A stretch of DNA of 64,000 nucleotides from Viola odorata (Eukaryota; Streptophyta; Magnoliopsida; Malpighiales; Violaceae): the NCBI GenBank assembly GCA_963691705.1, contig OY829543.1, positions 51,750,564 through 51,814,563 on the forward strand. Direction: 5' to 3'. A model generated the notes under the pieces. The model saw nothing but the letters and a program-made list of their open reading frames with translations, was not told the DNA's origin and did not search any database. Position numbers and translations under genes: made by a program. Below, one piece after another: positions 35,201 to 47,400 of this stretch. The first letter of the stretch is position 1. The number at the start of each line of letters is the position of its first letter.

Positions 35201-36860
35201 AATGTGTTAAATTCTAAAGAAACTGGAGTTCATGAGTGGAATTTATCTATAAGTTTACTGGGGTCAGATAGAACATCTAATTATCTATACATGTAAAAGA
35301 AGGGGAAAAAGAGAGAGAGTAGGAAAACAAAAACAGTGGGGGCAGTTGGCAGATCCACCCCTGAGTAGGAATGGCAACAGGTACACAATTGGAGACATGC
35401 TCAGGCGGAAATATGTAAGACAATTGAAATAGCATCTTAAGTTATTGCACACTTAAACGTTGCACGACAACAGTGTAGACTACCCATAAACCTATATTCA
35501 TTATGGCAGACATAAAAGGCAACCTGATATCAGAAGCTCCAGCTCTCATATAAAAGGGGTCAAAGATGAAAAGAAGTAAAAGGCCATGCTGATACAAATC
35601 TGAAAACTAAAGCATGCATCATACCGTCCCAGGTGTTATAACTCCTCTTTGCTCAGCATCAGTTATCATACTGTAACCTATCCTGGAACCAAATATCAAA
35701 ATGGTGAAGTCACAAAGGATATTTCGAGCTCTATTGCAAGAGGTTTTTGGGACACAAATGGGAATATTAGGTTCACAGGTGAGTGCTTCAGATGATATGA
35801 TAGAAACAACTAGCGATGCACAGGCATTTAGTCTTTGACTTGAACTCGTTTGAGAAAATAGTCAAACTTATTGGCTCATTCCAAGATAAGCACGAGAGTC
35901 TTCTTTTCTCATAACATGATGGTGGCTTTCAACTTTTAGTCCCATTGGTAAGCTTGCTAAATACAATATAAAAACTGGAAGATGCCTGTAAAAGTTTGAA
36001 ATGCTGCTCTAGCAAGTTCATTGTCCTCACCTGTCTTTGACACTGGAGCATGGTTCCATGATCTCAAGCTTGGCAGCAATGTTTGCAACAGAACCCTTCG
36101 CAATACTATTTAGATACACCATAGGTGTCTTCCCAATGAGCTGCATCACAAGGTATAATAACTCTAAAAAATCATTCGAGCAGTTAATATAAACCACAAA
36201 TATTCTTCACAATTCCTATCAAGCTACTCAAGGAAGAGTTTCATTTGTCAATCATCTCCAAAAATAACAGACACACTAAATACATGACAGGAAGAAAAAT
36301 AAAATGTTCTCCATATTAAGCCCAGTAATCAAACCTCCTATCAACTAAACCTCTAAAGTCGCATTACTTTTTTATCTACGAATTTCAAATTCTTTACAGA
36401 GGAAACCAACTCACTATACAGTATCCATGGCCGCTTTAAGCAGAATGCTTTACTACTTAGTAGGTTCAAATTCTCCAAGAACGAAACTAACCCACTTCAC
36501 AATTTCATAAGGATTTTTTATTTTTTTTTATACAATTGGACTAAATTCAAGAGAGAACCACTTGGAAAAAACCCATGAACAAAACCGAATTCCAACCTGA
36601 GAGACATCTTCAGCAATGTTGAGACCTTCGATTTCAGTCTGTGGCTTGACAGAGACTGCCTTGCACACTACAGAATTATAGGAAGGAGCAGAGAAAGACA
36701 AATGGTTTCCGGATGACCTCTGCTGAAACCGCTGCTTGTCCTTGTGAAACCTCATTCGTAGTTGCTGAGTGTGATCCAGAAAGAGGTTATGGGATTGGTT
36801 GCAGAGCGGCGATGTCAGCGGATTCATCATTAGAGAAGAAGAAGAAGGAGCAGCAGCCAT
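29300..36860 (-). CDS. O-acetylserine (thiol) lyase / cysteine synthase, plastid isoform
   Basis: Ten exons in transcript order: 36860-36597, 36140-36031, 35682-35625, 34835-34572, 34105-33968, 33753-33702, 33598-33519, 32868-32809, 31440-31360 and 29392-29300. They join without a frame break to give 399 residues. The enzyme makes cysteine from O-acetylserine and sulfide with PLP. The PLP lysine is K123 in PCSSVKDR. The cofactor asparagine motif TSGNTG is at 151-156, the phosphate-binding GTGGT at 258-262, and the serine of [12 protein letters not shown] contacts the ring. The first 70 or so residues are Ser/Asn/basic-rich and form a transit peptide, so this is the plastid (OASTL-B) rather than cytosolic type. 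The C-terminus is [14 protein letters not shown]. The last intron is nearly 2 kb. Whether the product is active in the serine acetyltransferase complex cannot be read from sequence. Confidence 0.95.
31204..31261. repeat. 18-bp direct repeat flanking a poly(T) tract (retroposition scar)
   Basis: ATGCCTAACCTAAAAGTT occurs at 31204-31221 and again at 31244-31261. Between them are a run of T and GAGGAAT. Read on the minus strand this is ATTCCTC plus poly(A), bounded by an 18-bp duplication, the layout left by L1-type target-primed integration of a nearly empty, strongly 5'-truncated insert. It lies in the last intron of the cysteine synthase gene. Confidence 0.6.
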
Positions 36861-36869
36861 AGAATTTTT

Positions 36870-37340
36870 CTTTTTTTGGATGGGACTTTTTTTCGTTTGT
36901 TTTCTGGTTTTAGCAGTCCACTACATTTTGCGTATGTTGTCAACAGTACGGGATTCCACTTGGTTACAATCCTGTGCGGACGTTCTACATGAGATTGGTT
37001 GGAAATTACTCTGGGTACCCCACACTTATTTTTCATGTTTTCTTTTTGGTAAATTACATCTCTACGCTTCCATCACCATCCTCGTTCTCTTGTTAACGTT
37101 ACTTTTAATTCATTTAAATTAGTATAGTCGTTTTGTTATTACAAATTATACAAGAGAAAATAGTTCAGTTGTTTTTGTTGACCGAAATTTTATCCAATTA
37201 TTACCCAAAAAAAATGATTAAAAGAATTCTCATTCGATACATTACATAAATTGATTACAATCAAGAACAGATGCTAGTGGTAATAATTTAGGACAAAAAT
37301 TAATTAATTAAGCAAGAAAAGAAAGAAAGAATGGATTTAT
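36870..37340. other. Upstream region of cysteine synthase / downstream of membrane-protein gene
   Basis: No gene. The part next to 36860 is T-rich and on the minus strand reads as purine-rich leader. No clear TATA box was found. Confidence 0.4.
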
Positions 37341-37359
37341 TTATATAATTAAGTAGTAA

Positions 37360-37923
37360 TTAAACTGGGAGGGGATAAGGCAAATAGTTCTTGAATTCTT
37401 CTTCATGAACTTTCCCATTTCTTGAATTGGCAGAAGCATCTCCTTCAACAAAAGCATAGTATCTTAACTTGAAAGCAAGAACCAAGACAAGCCATTCCAA
37501 GATAAAGATGATGAATCCAAGCCCACCACCCATTTTCAAGATCACTGCTCCGTTTTCCTCCCTCACATAAGACTTCAAGTACCCCAAGAAATCAGATGTC
37601 TGAGTGAAAATGAGGACTGCGATCGAGCCTTGGAAAATGGCGGTGAGTGAGGTCCCGATCATGTGAGCTGCATACCATTTGTTGGACCCGGAGATGGCCA
37701 GGGAGCAACCGGAGACCGCGGCGAGGATGGTGGAGATGTGGAGGAGGATGAGGAAGAAGCCGCGGAGCGAAGGGAAGAGGCGGAGGGAGAGGGTGAGGAA
37801 GATGCAGCTCGAGGCTGCGCTCAACAGGATGTAGTTTGATATGATGAGGATCTTGTGGAGACGAGGGTGTGATTCCGAAATTGGAGAGGATTGGTTCATC
37901 TTCATGATTGAAAGGCCGCCCAT
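37360..37923 (-). CDS. Plant-specific four-helix membrane protein, unknown function
   Basis: One exon, 187 residues. Four hydrophobic segments are visible, at about residues 27-48 (ISNYILLSAASSCIFLTLSL), 53-76 (LRGFFLILLHISTILAAVSG), 86-108 (HMIGTSLTAIFQGSIAVLIF) and 130-152 (GGLGFIIFILEWLVLVLAFK). They are followed by a hydrophilic C-terminal tail with EEEFKNYLPYPLPV. The layout resembles a small family of stress-responsive plant membrane proteins of roughly this size, but I cannot assign a function or symbol. The conserved N-terminal phrase SESHPRLHKILIISNY may help a search. MKMN at residues 7-10 is an alternative start; the first Met was kept because the frame is open. Confidence 0.8.
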   Translation of the reverse strand: MGGLSIMKMNQSSPISESHPRLHKILIISNYILLSAASSCIFLTLSLRLFPSLRGFFLILLHISTILAAVSGCSLAISGSNKWYAAHMIGTSLTAIFQGSIAVLIFTQTSDFLGYLKSYVREENGAVILKMGGGLGFIIFILEWLVLVLAFKLRYYAFVEGDASANSRNGKVHEEEFKNYLPYPLPV

Positions 37924-38059
37924 TTTTCTTGGTAAGAATTATAGAAGAAAAAAAATCAAGAAATGAGGTTTCTTGGATGGGATCTTAGAGAGAGTTTATG
38001 GATTTTCTTGGTAAGAATTGAGGTTTCTTGGATGCAAGAAAGGAAGGAATTAGAAAGGG

Positions 38060-38069
38060 TTTATATATA
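38060..38069 (-). promoter_or_regulatory. TATA box of the membrane-protein gene
   Basis: TATATATAAA on the minus strand, about 140 bases upstream of the start codon. The leader between them contains a local duplication: TTTCTTGGTAAGAATT and GAGGTTTCTTGGATG each occur twice, about 75 bases apart. Confidence 0.5.
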
Positions 38070-38089
38070 CAAGTCTTGTCTTTTTGAAT

Positions 38090-39030
38090 GGAAAAAGCGG
38101 ATGCAAGAAAGGGGATGACCGTTGCGGCAACGCTAGTTCACATGATGTGACTTTAATTGCTGTGCTTAATGATGAATTGTTTTTAATGTAACGGCTAGTT
38201 TTCTTTCTACTACATTGGATGCTTGTTTTGCAGGACTTGGTGAAAGAAAGAAAAAGAAGCAATGGATGGGATCTAGGATCCATGTTTTTATATAATAATA
38301 ATTACTACTTGTTTAAAATCAATGTAGTAAAAAATATTGGTGTGAGGAATGGGAGTAGGAGGATAAGAATTTTATTAGATATATTAGATGTACCGTTCGT
38401 TCACTCGTATAATTGGTTAAAACATGTTTCGATTAACCCTAATTCGTATTGGTTCATAATAAAATAGAGTGTCTCAACCGCGCGCACTTAATAATCTCTA
38501 GTGGGAGCTGTGGAATGGAAGCTATATAACCAAATAAGAGAAAAAAGAAAATGGTAAAAGAATGAAAAGGGAAAATCTACAATGAACAAAACGCACTTTT
38601 GAAAACGTAAAATCACTATAGATATTAGGTATTAGAAGAAGAAAAGGAAAGAAAACACACACGAGTCAGAACAAGCTTATGCAGATTGCAGAAAAGAAAA
38701 AACAAATGCTGCCACACTTCTGATAGGCCACGCAAAGCCAAACCTACAAAAGAGCATATAATGAAGCTCGTTGACATATACAAAACACATTTTATCAAGC
38801 AAGTTTCTTCCGACCAAAATCCTCGGATCAGTTCATGTAGAAGTAGTCGATTAATTCAAAAAGCAGTACTAGCCAAGCAGGCGGCCTAAAGGCATATATA
38901 TATACCACTACAAAATTACAAAGATAGCAGTAAAATGTGTCATAATATCACTAAGGAAGTCACACTCAACAAAAGAAACTACAGAAAGACTACAAGCTAT
39001 TCAATGACTCTGTAGGGTCCTCATGGCTAG
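38090..39030. other. Intergenic, no gene seen
   Basis: AT-rich with short spurious frames. The part next to 39099 is presumably the 3' untranslated region of the WD40 gene. Confidence 0.4.
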
Positions 39031-39098
39031 GCCCCCCATCGATGGATTCCCGCTGTTACTACTTACTAATGACTCATTCTGAGCAAATGGATAGATGC

Positions 39099-40127
39099 TC
39101 AGATCTCCCCGAGAAAGATCTGTTTGTCACTACTGCATGATCCAACGATAGGTTCAGTAGGGTGGAAGACGCTCTCATTGACGGATCCACCGTGACCAGG
39201 AAGCTTATATAAGATGCGTCTAGAAGTTGTGTCCCATATATAAACCATCCGGTCTGAACTACCAGCAGTAACTTTGCTCCCATCTGGAGACCAACCACAT
39301 TTCAGTAAATTCTTCTCAAAGTTGTGCTGGTGACCTTCTAATATCTTCACACAACGATTCTGAGGAGCATAAGGGCGCATGTCCCAAATGCAAAGCTTGC
39401 AGTCCATGCCGTTAGTGAGTAGATACGATCCATCAGGGCTCAGCTGCATACCTGTTATCATATCTTGATGCCCTTCAAGTTTCATTGTCACTTCACCTTT
39501 GCGCACATCCCATACCTTCACTTCATTATCTATACCACCAGTGAAAATCTTATCGGAGGCATCAGAGAAACCAACAGCTGTAATTTGGTATTTGTCAGGA
39601 AAGGTCTGGATGGCACCCTTCTGACGCATATCCCACAGCTTCGCAGTACCATCATCAGATCCACTAACAACAAGCGGAGGCCCCCTTCGGGTAGGACAAC
39701 AAGAGTTCACGAAAGAAGAGTGTTCTGCCATTTTCTTTATTTGCTTTCCCGTCTCAACATCCCAAGCACGAATAGTTTTGTCAGGACTGGCTGAAATTAT
39801 CATGGATCCATCAGTAGTCCAGTGAAGGTCCAACACTGCATTCTTGTGCCCTCTCAAAACCATGAAGTTCTTGCATTCCCCATGAACATGCCAAAGAAAA
39901 ATTTCCTTGTCATGTGACCCGGATGCTATGACATTTCCTGCAGGATTAAACTTCATCGTATATACGGCACTTTGATGACCAGAGAGTAACATGATGGGTG
40001 ATTCCAGACTAGATGTCCGCTGCTTCCCATTTGCTCCAGGAGCTTGCGGCGGCCCACTATACGGAACAGTAGACCACTCCATTGGCCGGGAACCAGATAA
40101 GGACAAGGCACTTTCAGCTTGCATCAT
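39099..40127 (-). CDS. U5 snRNP 40-kDa protein (SNRNP40 homologue), WD40
   Basis: One coding exon, 342 residues. Seven WD40 repeats are visible, with blades ending in FLWHVHG, RAWDVETG, KLWDMRQKG, KVWDVRKGE, CIWDMRPYAP, YIWDTTSRR and a last IFLGEI. The first repeat starts at about residue 48 (LSGHQSAVYTMKFNPAG). The whole-length pattern (SGSHDKEIFLWHVHGECKN, VLRGHKNAVLDLHW, FPDKYQITAVGFSD) matches the U5-40K protein of plants and animals, a spliceosomal component that contacts Prp8. A leader intron is likely: the minus strand shows a CAACCCAG/GTATGCC donor near 40424 and an acceptor near 40137, just upstream of a double ATG. The first ATG was chosen. Confidence 0.92.
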   Translation of the reverse strand: MMQAESALSLSGSRPMEWSTVPYSGPPQAPGANGKQRTSSLESPIMLLSGHQSAVYTMKFNPAGNVIASGSHDKEIFLWHVHGECKNFMVLRGHKNAVLDLHWTTDGSMIISASPDKTIRAWDVETGKQIKKMAEHSSFVNSCCPTRRGPPLVVSGSDDGTAKLWDMRQKGAIQTFPDKYQITAVGFSDASDKIFTGGIDNEVKVWDVRKGEVTMKLEGHQDMITGMQLSPDGSYLLTNGMDCKLCIWDMRPYAPQNRCVKILEGHQHNFEKNLLKCGWSPDGSKVTAGSSDRMVYIWDTTSRRILYKLPGHGGSVNESVFHPTEPIVGSCSSDKQIFLGEI

Positions 40128-40640
40128 AGCCTATGCTGTTCCAACAAGGTACAGAAACCTATATAAAAGATATACATCAAAGAAATCAATAATAAGCAAT
40201 TCTAAATTATCACATGAATAGTATTGCAGTTTTGCAACTAGATATACATGAAGCAAGTTCCATATTGGTTAGATATACATGAAGCAATTTTCAATTTGGT
40301 GAAAGAAAGAAACACAAATAAAGCATCAAGATGAGGTTGAACAGATTCAAATCAAGGGGTACAATTGTTTATAGATCTGCCTCGCCGGACAAAACGGCGA
40401 GGCGACATGAACAAGGCGGCATACCTGGGTTGAGGCGCGGCGATGGTCTTGGTCGTGCCGCTCCGCTACCAACTGTAACAATCCTTTTCTTGGTGAAAGA
40501 ATGTTACTGCAAAGATAAGGGACTGACAGTAGAAATTGATGGACAAGATTGAGAAGTAGGGAGGAAGGAAATAGACAGGATAGGGTTTTGATTAATTCAG
40601 AGTGATTCCTTGGCAAAATACCCTATTATCTAATAACCAT

Positions 40641-40682
40641 GGCCCAAGCCCATTATCTAACAACTCCTGGCCCAATGGCCCA
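40641..40682. promoter_or_regulatory. Cluster of site II (GGCCCA/AGCCCA) motifs upstream of the U5-40K gene
   Basis: GGCCCA at 40641-40646, AGCCCA at 40647-40652, GGCCCA at 40669-40674 and again at 40677-40682. All lie just upstream of the likely transcript start near 40610. Clustered TCP-type motifs of this kind are typical of housekeeping plant promoters. Confidence 0.6.
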
Positions 40683-40699
40683 AATACTAACATGTGACA

Positions 40700-41400
40700 G
40701 ATTAATTTTTATACATTTCTATAAAGTACATACATAGACACGAACGATGCCAGAGAATTCAAAATTATAGGACTCGGACACAAAATATATATATATATAC
40801 CGACTATTATATAAAATATAAAAATAAATAAATGTAAAATTACTAAAATTGTATAAGATAATTAGCAGTTTATTATTAATATAGGAAAAAAAATCAAATT
40901 TATCCATCCTTAATTAAGGTTTCGAATTCGAGTTTGAGAATGGAGAAAACCATGCTAGTGAGAGTCAATTTATTATTACGTATAGGAGTTCCCTAAAAGT
41001 TTCGTTTATTAAGAGTTTTATTTCTCTCATATTTAGTCGTTATTTTTTTTATTTTTTCGATGTGATATTTTTGTTTGCACAATTCAACATTTATATTCAA
41101 ACTAATTTTATGTATAAATAACAAGCATAAATAATAGTACATGATAAATTATTTTCTTCAACAACCTCAAACTCATTTATATTAACGTTGTTTCATTTTT
41201 TAACAACTTCTATTGATTGTTTTGTTTTTGTTTCACATCAATTTGCAAATGTCACAATTATATCCAATTTTTTATTACATTTTTGTTATCTTTCTTCATT
41301 ATTATTCCTTGTCTAAGGTTAATTTGAAGGAGAATAACAGAAGAGAGCTTCGAATTTCAAGTTTTCAACTATAAAAACCTCCAAAAAGAACCATTTCGAA
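40700..41400. other. Intergenic between divergent U5-40K and CASTOR genes
   Basis: Strongly AT-rich, with a short (TA)n run near 40788. A TATAAAA at 41370-41376 is only 36 bases before the CASTOR start codon, so it would give a very short leader. I therefore treat it as uncertain. Confidence 0.4.
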
Positions 41401-41411
41401 AAATTCCAACC

Positions 41412-44400
41412 ATGTCCCTTCACCAGCAAGACCCTTCTTCTTCCTCCTCCCACTCTAGCAGGGACTGGTTCTTCCCTTCCCCTTCCTTCATCCACCAAAC
41501 CCCCCCTTCAAAATCCCCAACCTACTCCCGCAGACTCTCCACAATCCCCAAAACACCACCCTTCCCTCCCTCCACCACACTCGTCCGCCGGCGCCGCCGT
41601 CTCCGCCCCGACTTCAGTCGCTCGCCCACGCCACCAACACCTGCGAAACCCAATAAGCAGGAGCAACTAGAAGAATCAGTATTGGAACGGAAGCTCAATG
41701 TTTCGAAAGAGAAAACTTGTTCCACTGAGAAGCACGTTCCCGGTTTGGTCTTATCGGGTCACTCTCGGGTTAGAGTCCAATGGCACATGGCGATTTGTGT
41801 GGCTGTTGTCGTCACTGCTTTGACCTCTTTAGTACATAAGAACTTTTCTCTGCATAACCAAGCCATTGATTTGCAGGTAAAGCTTACTCTTTTTCCTTTT
41901 GGGTCTTCTAGTGATCAATTTTGGTCATTTACTTCACCAACATCATCATTAGTATTGTGATTTTTATTTTTCAAGTAGAGAAGGGATGGAAAATGGCATG
42001 GTGGAACTTGATAACAGATTTTATGACGGATTAGTTGGGTTGACTTATAGTTCTAACTTATAAGTTGACTTATGTAGTGCTAGCTCCCATGTTTTTTTTA
42101 TGACCTTAGGTGTTGTTGATTAAGAAACACTGTAACCTGCTCCTTTGTGCACGCCTACAGGAAAATTAACCTTATAGCGTAAGGAAATTTACCACTTCCC
42201 AGCTTCATTCTACAATTAGGAAAATCCCTAATTGTAAATGGTACTCATTTGTTGCAGGATCAAGTCTCAAAGCTAAGTACTAGATTGCAAGCTTGCAGTT
42301 TGATATCCTCTGCAGATGATGTATATTCCATACAACAAGATACTGATTACCCTTCTTCGACTAGAAGCTTAAATTTTTTGGCTTTGATAGTATCACTTAC
42401 TTTACTATCCATTCCTGTTATTATTTTCAAGTACTTTGATTTTGTATCTATATCAATAACATCTTCTGATAATATTTTGGAACAAGTTTCTTTGAGCAAA
42501 CAGCTTGCTTACCGTGTGGATCTCTTTTTATCGGTCCATCCTTATGCTAAGCCATTGGCACTACTTGTTGGAACCCTATTAGTTATCTGTCTAGGAGGAT
42601 TGGCTCTCTATGGGGTAACAGATGATAGCTTGGCTGATTGTCTTTGGTTGTCTTGGACATACATAGCTGATTCAGGCAACCATGCTAACTCTGAAGGTAT
42701 TGGTCCAAGACTGGTTTCGGTTTCTATTAGCTTTGGTGGGATGCTTATTTTTGCAATGATGCTTGGACTTGTATCTGATGCAATTTCTGAGAAGTTTGAT
42801 TCATTAAGGAAAGGAAGAAGTGTTGTAGTTGAGCAAAATCACACCTTAGTTCTTGGGTGGAGTGATAAACTGGTAACGTTCTGAATCATGGCTGATCAAT
42901 CTGAAACTCATTTTCTTTCTTTGACTTCCTTCATTCAAGTGGGGATGTTGGCAGAGATTTATTTACAAATTTGTGGATATGAGTAGTTAGGTGTTATATT
43001 TTTTAAGTTACCAATTAGTTTATTGTCAAAACAGGGATCACTACTTAATCAGCTTGCCATAGCCAATGAGAGTTTGGGTGGAGGGATTGTTGTGGTGATG
43101 GCTGAACGAGATAAAGAGGAGATGGAAATGGATATTGCTAAAATGGAGTTTGACTTCAAAGGAACTTCTGTTATATGCAGAAGTGGGAGTCCTCTGATTC
43201 TTGCTGACCTGAGAAAGGTGTGCTTCCAAAGGTTATAGTGAGTTGTAACATAATGGTATACATATCTGCTGCAATACTATGCTAGCTGGGTGATATCAAT
43301 CTTCTCGCGTATGTGAATGATAAACACGTTTTATTCAATGCAAAATGGTAGAACTTCTTCCATCCTAGTTTATGCAATCCTAGTTTCTTTTTCCCTAATC
43401 TAGGATACTTGTGATTTGTTTAAACTTTTGGTTTTCTTTGAAGAGTTTAGATGTATAGTCTTGAAACATTCTTGAGGATACTGTTATAGTTTTTCCACGC
43501 TATTAACATGTTTTAATATATAATATATTTTAAAGCATATTGTAAACTTCTGTGTTTTTTTTTATTCTTCTTACTATGTTGAGATGATGCTAGTATCTTT
43601 TGCCCTGAGTTATGCTACGTAATCCTTATTCTTCCTTTAACGTATGGTACCGTTTGACATTAATTTGAATATCTACTCTATGATGAGTAATAAAGCACAT
43701 GTTTTATTTGTCGCGTTTCTTGGTTTGCCAACGCCCTTATATTTTGCAGGTATCAGTCTCCAAGGCTCGTGCAATAGTTGTACTTGCTGACGATGGAAAT
43801 GCTGACCAGGTCTACTTGATTGCACAAATTGATGTACTTTATATCCGATAATGATACCAATTGAGGTCTACTAATTTGTCTATGGTTTGATACAGAGTGA
43901 CGCTCGTGCACTGAGAACAGTCTTAAGCCTAACTGGGGTGAAAGAAGGATTGAGAGGGCACATTGTGGTGGAACTAAGTGATCTTGACAATGAGGTCCTT
44001 GTGAAACTTGTTGGAGGTGAACTTGTTGAGACTGTTGTGGCTCATGATGTCATTGGCCGCTTGATGATTCAATGCGCTAGGCAACCGGGACTTGCACAGG
44101 TTAGCTCTGGCATGGATGTTATGTGCTTTGTCTGTTTCAGTCAGTCTTTAGTGTTATTTCCCTGGCTGATTTTGCTACTAGTTTGTCTTAGTGCTGTTTG
44201 TTATGCTTATTTTGCTGATCGCAATCATGGGCCATCTGCATCAGATTTGGGAAGATATTCTTGGGTTCGAGAATTGTGAGTTTTACATTAAAAGGTGGCC
44301 ACAATTGGATGGTATGCATTTTGAGGACGTACTTATCAGTTTTCCTGATGCCATACCTTGTGGGGTCAAGGTTGCATCTTGGGGGGGTAAAATTATTTTG

Positions 44401-47400
44401 AACCCTGATGACTCGTATGTTCTACAAGAAGGTGATGAAGTGCTTGTTATAGCAGAAGATGACGATACCTATGCCCCAGCAGCATTACCTATGGTGCTTT
44501 CATTTTCCTTAAAAAAAATATAGATTTCAAATAGATTGCTTCTTTTTTCTCCCTGCAAGTCTATATGCTTTTTTTTATTATTATTCTTTTTCTGTGGTCC
44601 TATGTGGAATGTGTGCTGTAGGAGATCTGAATGATGCCTTAGCCAAGACTGAAGCACTTATAGAATCAAAACTAACTAGACAAAAGAAAGAAAAATAATT
44701 TAAATGTAGTAAGTACAGGAAAATACGTATGCACACTCACAAACACACATAACCTCACTCACATTTTGTTGATTACTAGTCATACGCTGTAAATACAAAG
44801 CTAGATTCATTTTGTTGGGACTGCTGAGCATTCCACCTAGGCTTCAGCCTTGTAATATACTTCTTGAACCTGTTGACTCTCTCACATTTGCATTAATGTG
44901 TGTTCTGTAGGCCAATGACAAGATTTTTCCCCTAGTTGGGCCATTTTATAACTCTTTTATGCTCCAAAGTTTTCCATTTAAATTGTGGAAGTGAACAAGT
45001 AATTTTTAAAATATTCAAAATACATTAATTTTTATGAATATTAAACTAATTAAGTTGTCATATACTCTTAATTTAATTTCAAAATAGGCCATTGGTTTAA
45101 TTTCAGTTAAATTTAGAAATGATAAATTCATATAGTGAGCATGCCTAGCTGATTATACTAATTAATATTTTATCAGTCTATTTTATTGATTGAGATTAAG
45201 TTTCTTTTCCTAAAAAAAAGAAAAAACTAAGTGCAAAAGAATTATATAGAGAAAGATTAAAAGACAAATTTAAAAATAAAAGAGAGAATAATAACATAAT
45301 ACATTGATTTTGATAAAAAAAAAGTGGTTTAAATGTTCCATCTCCTGTTAGTTATGTCCGGACCAAGTATTAGAGCATATAAAATCGTCCTAATAAAAAA
45401 TACTAGCATTTACTTTATTTCTTACATTATATAAATGCAATAGAATTGACCCAATCTTGTTACTCTCTAAGTGATTTTTGTGTGGTCAAGTTTACAAGAT
45501 CTCTTAATTTAGTAATGATTTACTAGTAACATTATAAAGTTTATATATTTTCCACAATTTGTGTCGGGATTAGTTTATTGTTGTGTAGTGATTTTTGGGT
45601 CTTAGAATTCTCCTAAACTGGCATCATACTAATGTTTCATGTTATAGGTTGTTCTTATTTAGAGCGGATGCTGCAATGTTGATATGCGGTTCTGTTGTGT
45701 CCCTTTGACATGATGTAAAACTCGCAAAGAATATTAGAATTTAGAGAGGTAGGAAAAAAAGAGAGAAAGAACTTAAAAATAAATGCAAACAGTCGGTCGT
45801 GGTCCATTCATGATGAAGAAACTTGTTATAGTTTGTGCATTTAGGGCATTGCCGTCAATGGAATTTAAGTGAGGCATGCAATAATCATAAAACTTACATC
45901 ATGTAGTCAATTTCATCATTCAGGTCAAAGAAGCATCATTCATACACATATCCCGACCACCAAGAATGCCACAGAAGATTCTACTTTGTGGATGGAGGAG
46001 GGACATTGATGATATGATTGTGGTAAGCTATGTAGCCCCTACTTATTTCTTTTCTTCTCCTTGATGATGCAGGTATGGAGAGGAAGTCTACCCAAAGACT
46101 TCATTGTTCCAAAGTCTGCTGAAAGAATTCTTTTTTGTGGCTGGCGACGAGATATGGAAGATATGATTTTGGTAATTTATAATGATTCTGCAGTCAAACT
46201 CCCAGCACTTCTTTGGTGCTGGTAATGGTGGTTGACATTTCCGGATTCATATGTGGATTGTTATCCCATCTGCACTCTTCAATGCCAGATGCGTCCTACA
46301 TCTGTTACTCCACATCTAATATATTTCAACAGAAAAGGATTGTTTTTAATTTCTACTTGCTATTAACGTTTCTATTGTTTGTGTGTATTCTTGTTTAGGT
46401 GTTGGATGCATTTTTAGCACCTCGTTCAGAGCTTTGGATGTTCAATGATGTTCCTGAAAATGAGAGAGACAAGAAGCTTATTGATGGCGGACTCGACTCG
46501 GCTAGGTTGACAAATATCTCGTTAGTTAATCGAGAGGGAAATGCTGTTATACGACGTCACTTGGAAAGCCTTCCCTTAGAATCTTTTGATTCAGTAAGTA
46601 TAGTAATAGTAAGAAAAAGGAAGAATGCTAGAAAATGGTGCATCTAGGAGCGCATTTGTAGATATAATTCGGTAGTATGCTTCTTGTTGTTGATATCTTC
46701 AACAGATTATGATATTATCTTTGGTTCATCCAGATTTTGATTCTGGCTGATGAATCAGTTGAAGATTCTGCCATTCAAGCCGATTCCAGATCTCTTGCCA
46801 CATTACTACTGATTCGTGACATTCAGGTAGTCACTTTTGAATATTTGAGTCAATATAAATTTATAAGTATTTGATTGAATACATTATTTTAGAATATATT
46901 TATGTGCTTTAGTCAATATAACTAAAGTCACTTTTGAATATTTGAGTCAATATAAATTTATAAGTATTTGATTGAATACATTATTTTATTTATTTTAGAA
47001 TATATTTATGTGCTTTAGTTCGTGTAAGATTTAAAAAGTTAATTTCATATTACTAAATTTTTCAACATTTGAAATTAAAGCAATGAAAAGTTGGTGTTTT
47101 AAATACCGGATAGTTGAATGGAACACGTATTTTAAAAAAAGAAAGATGGACACTTAAAATAGGACAGAGGGAGTGTTTTATGATATGATATGATCTGTTT
47201 CTAAATACATTTTGTGGGAGAAAAGAAGTCTAATTGCTTTGTATAGAAAGAAAAATGTTGTTATTCAATCTTTTTTCTTAAAATAGGACAGATGGAAAAA
47301 TGTTGTTACATTTTGTGGGAGATCTATGTCAGTGTTCTTATTCACTGATTCTTGCAGGCAAAGCATATACTGAGTTAGATGGAAAGTTGACTTGAACCCG

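Noticed and set aside
29300..36860. Cytosolic cysteine synthase or beta-cyanoalanine synthase
   Set aside because: A long Ser/basic N-terminal extension in its own exon fits the plastid isoform; the mitochondrial CAS-synthase form was not favoured but was not excluded by a decisive residue.
39465..39794. 109-residue plus-strand frame
   Set aside because: Antisense of the U5-40K WD40 exon.
44100..44280. Frame reading on from CASTOR exon 5 into hydrophobic sequence
   Set aside because: It is intron read-through. A clear donor at 44100 and acceptor at 44244 restore the conserved IWEDILGFENCE.
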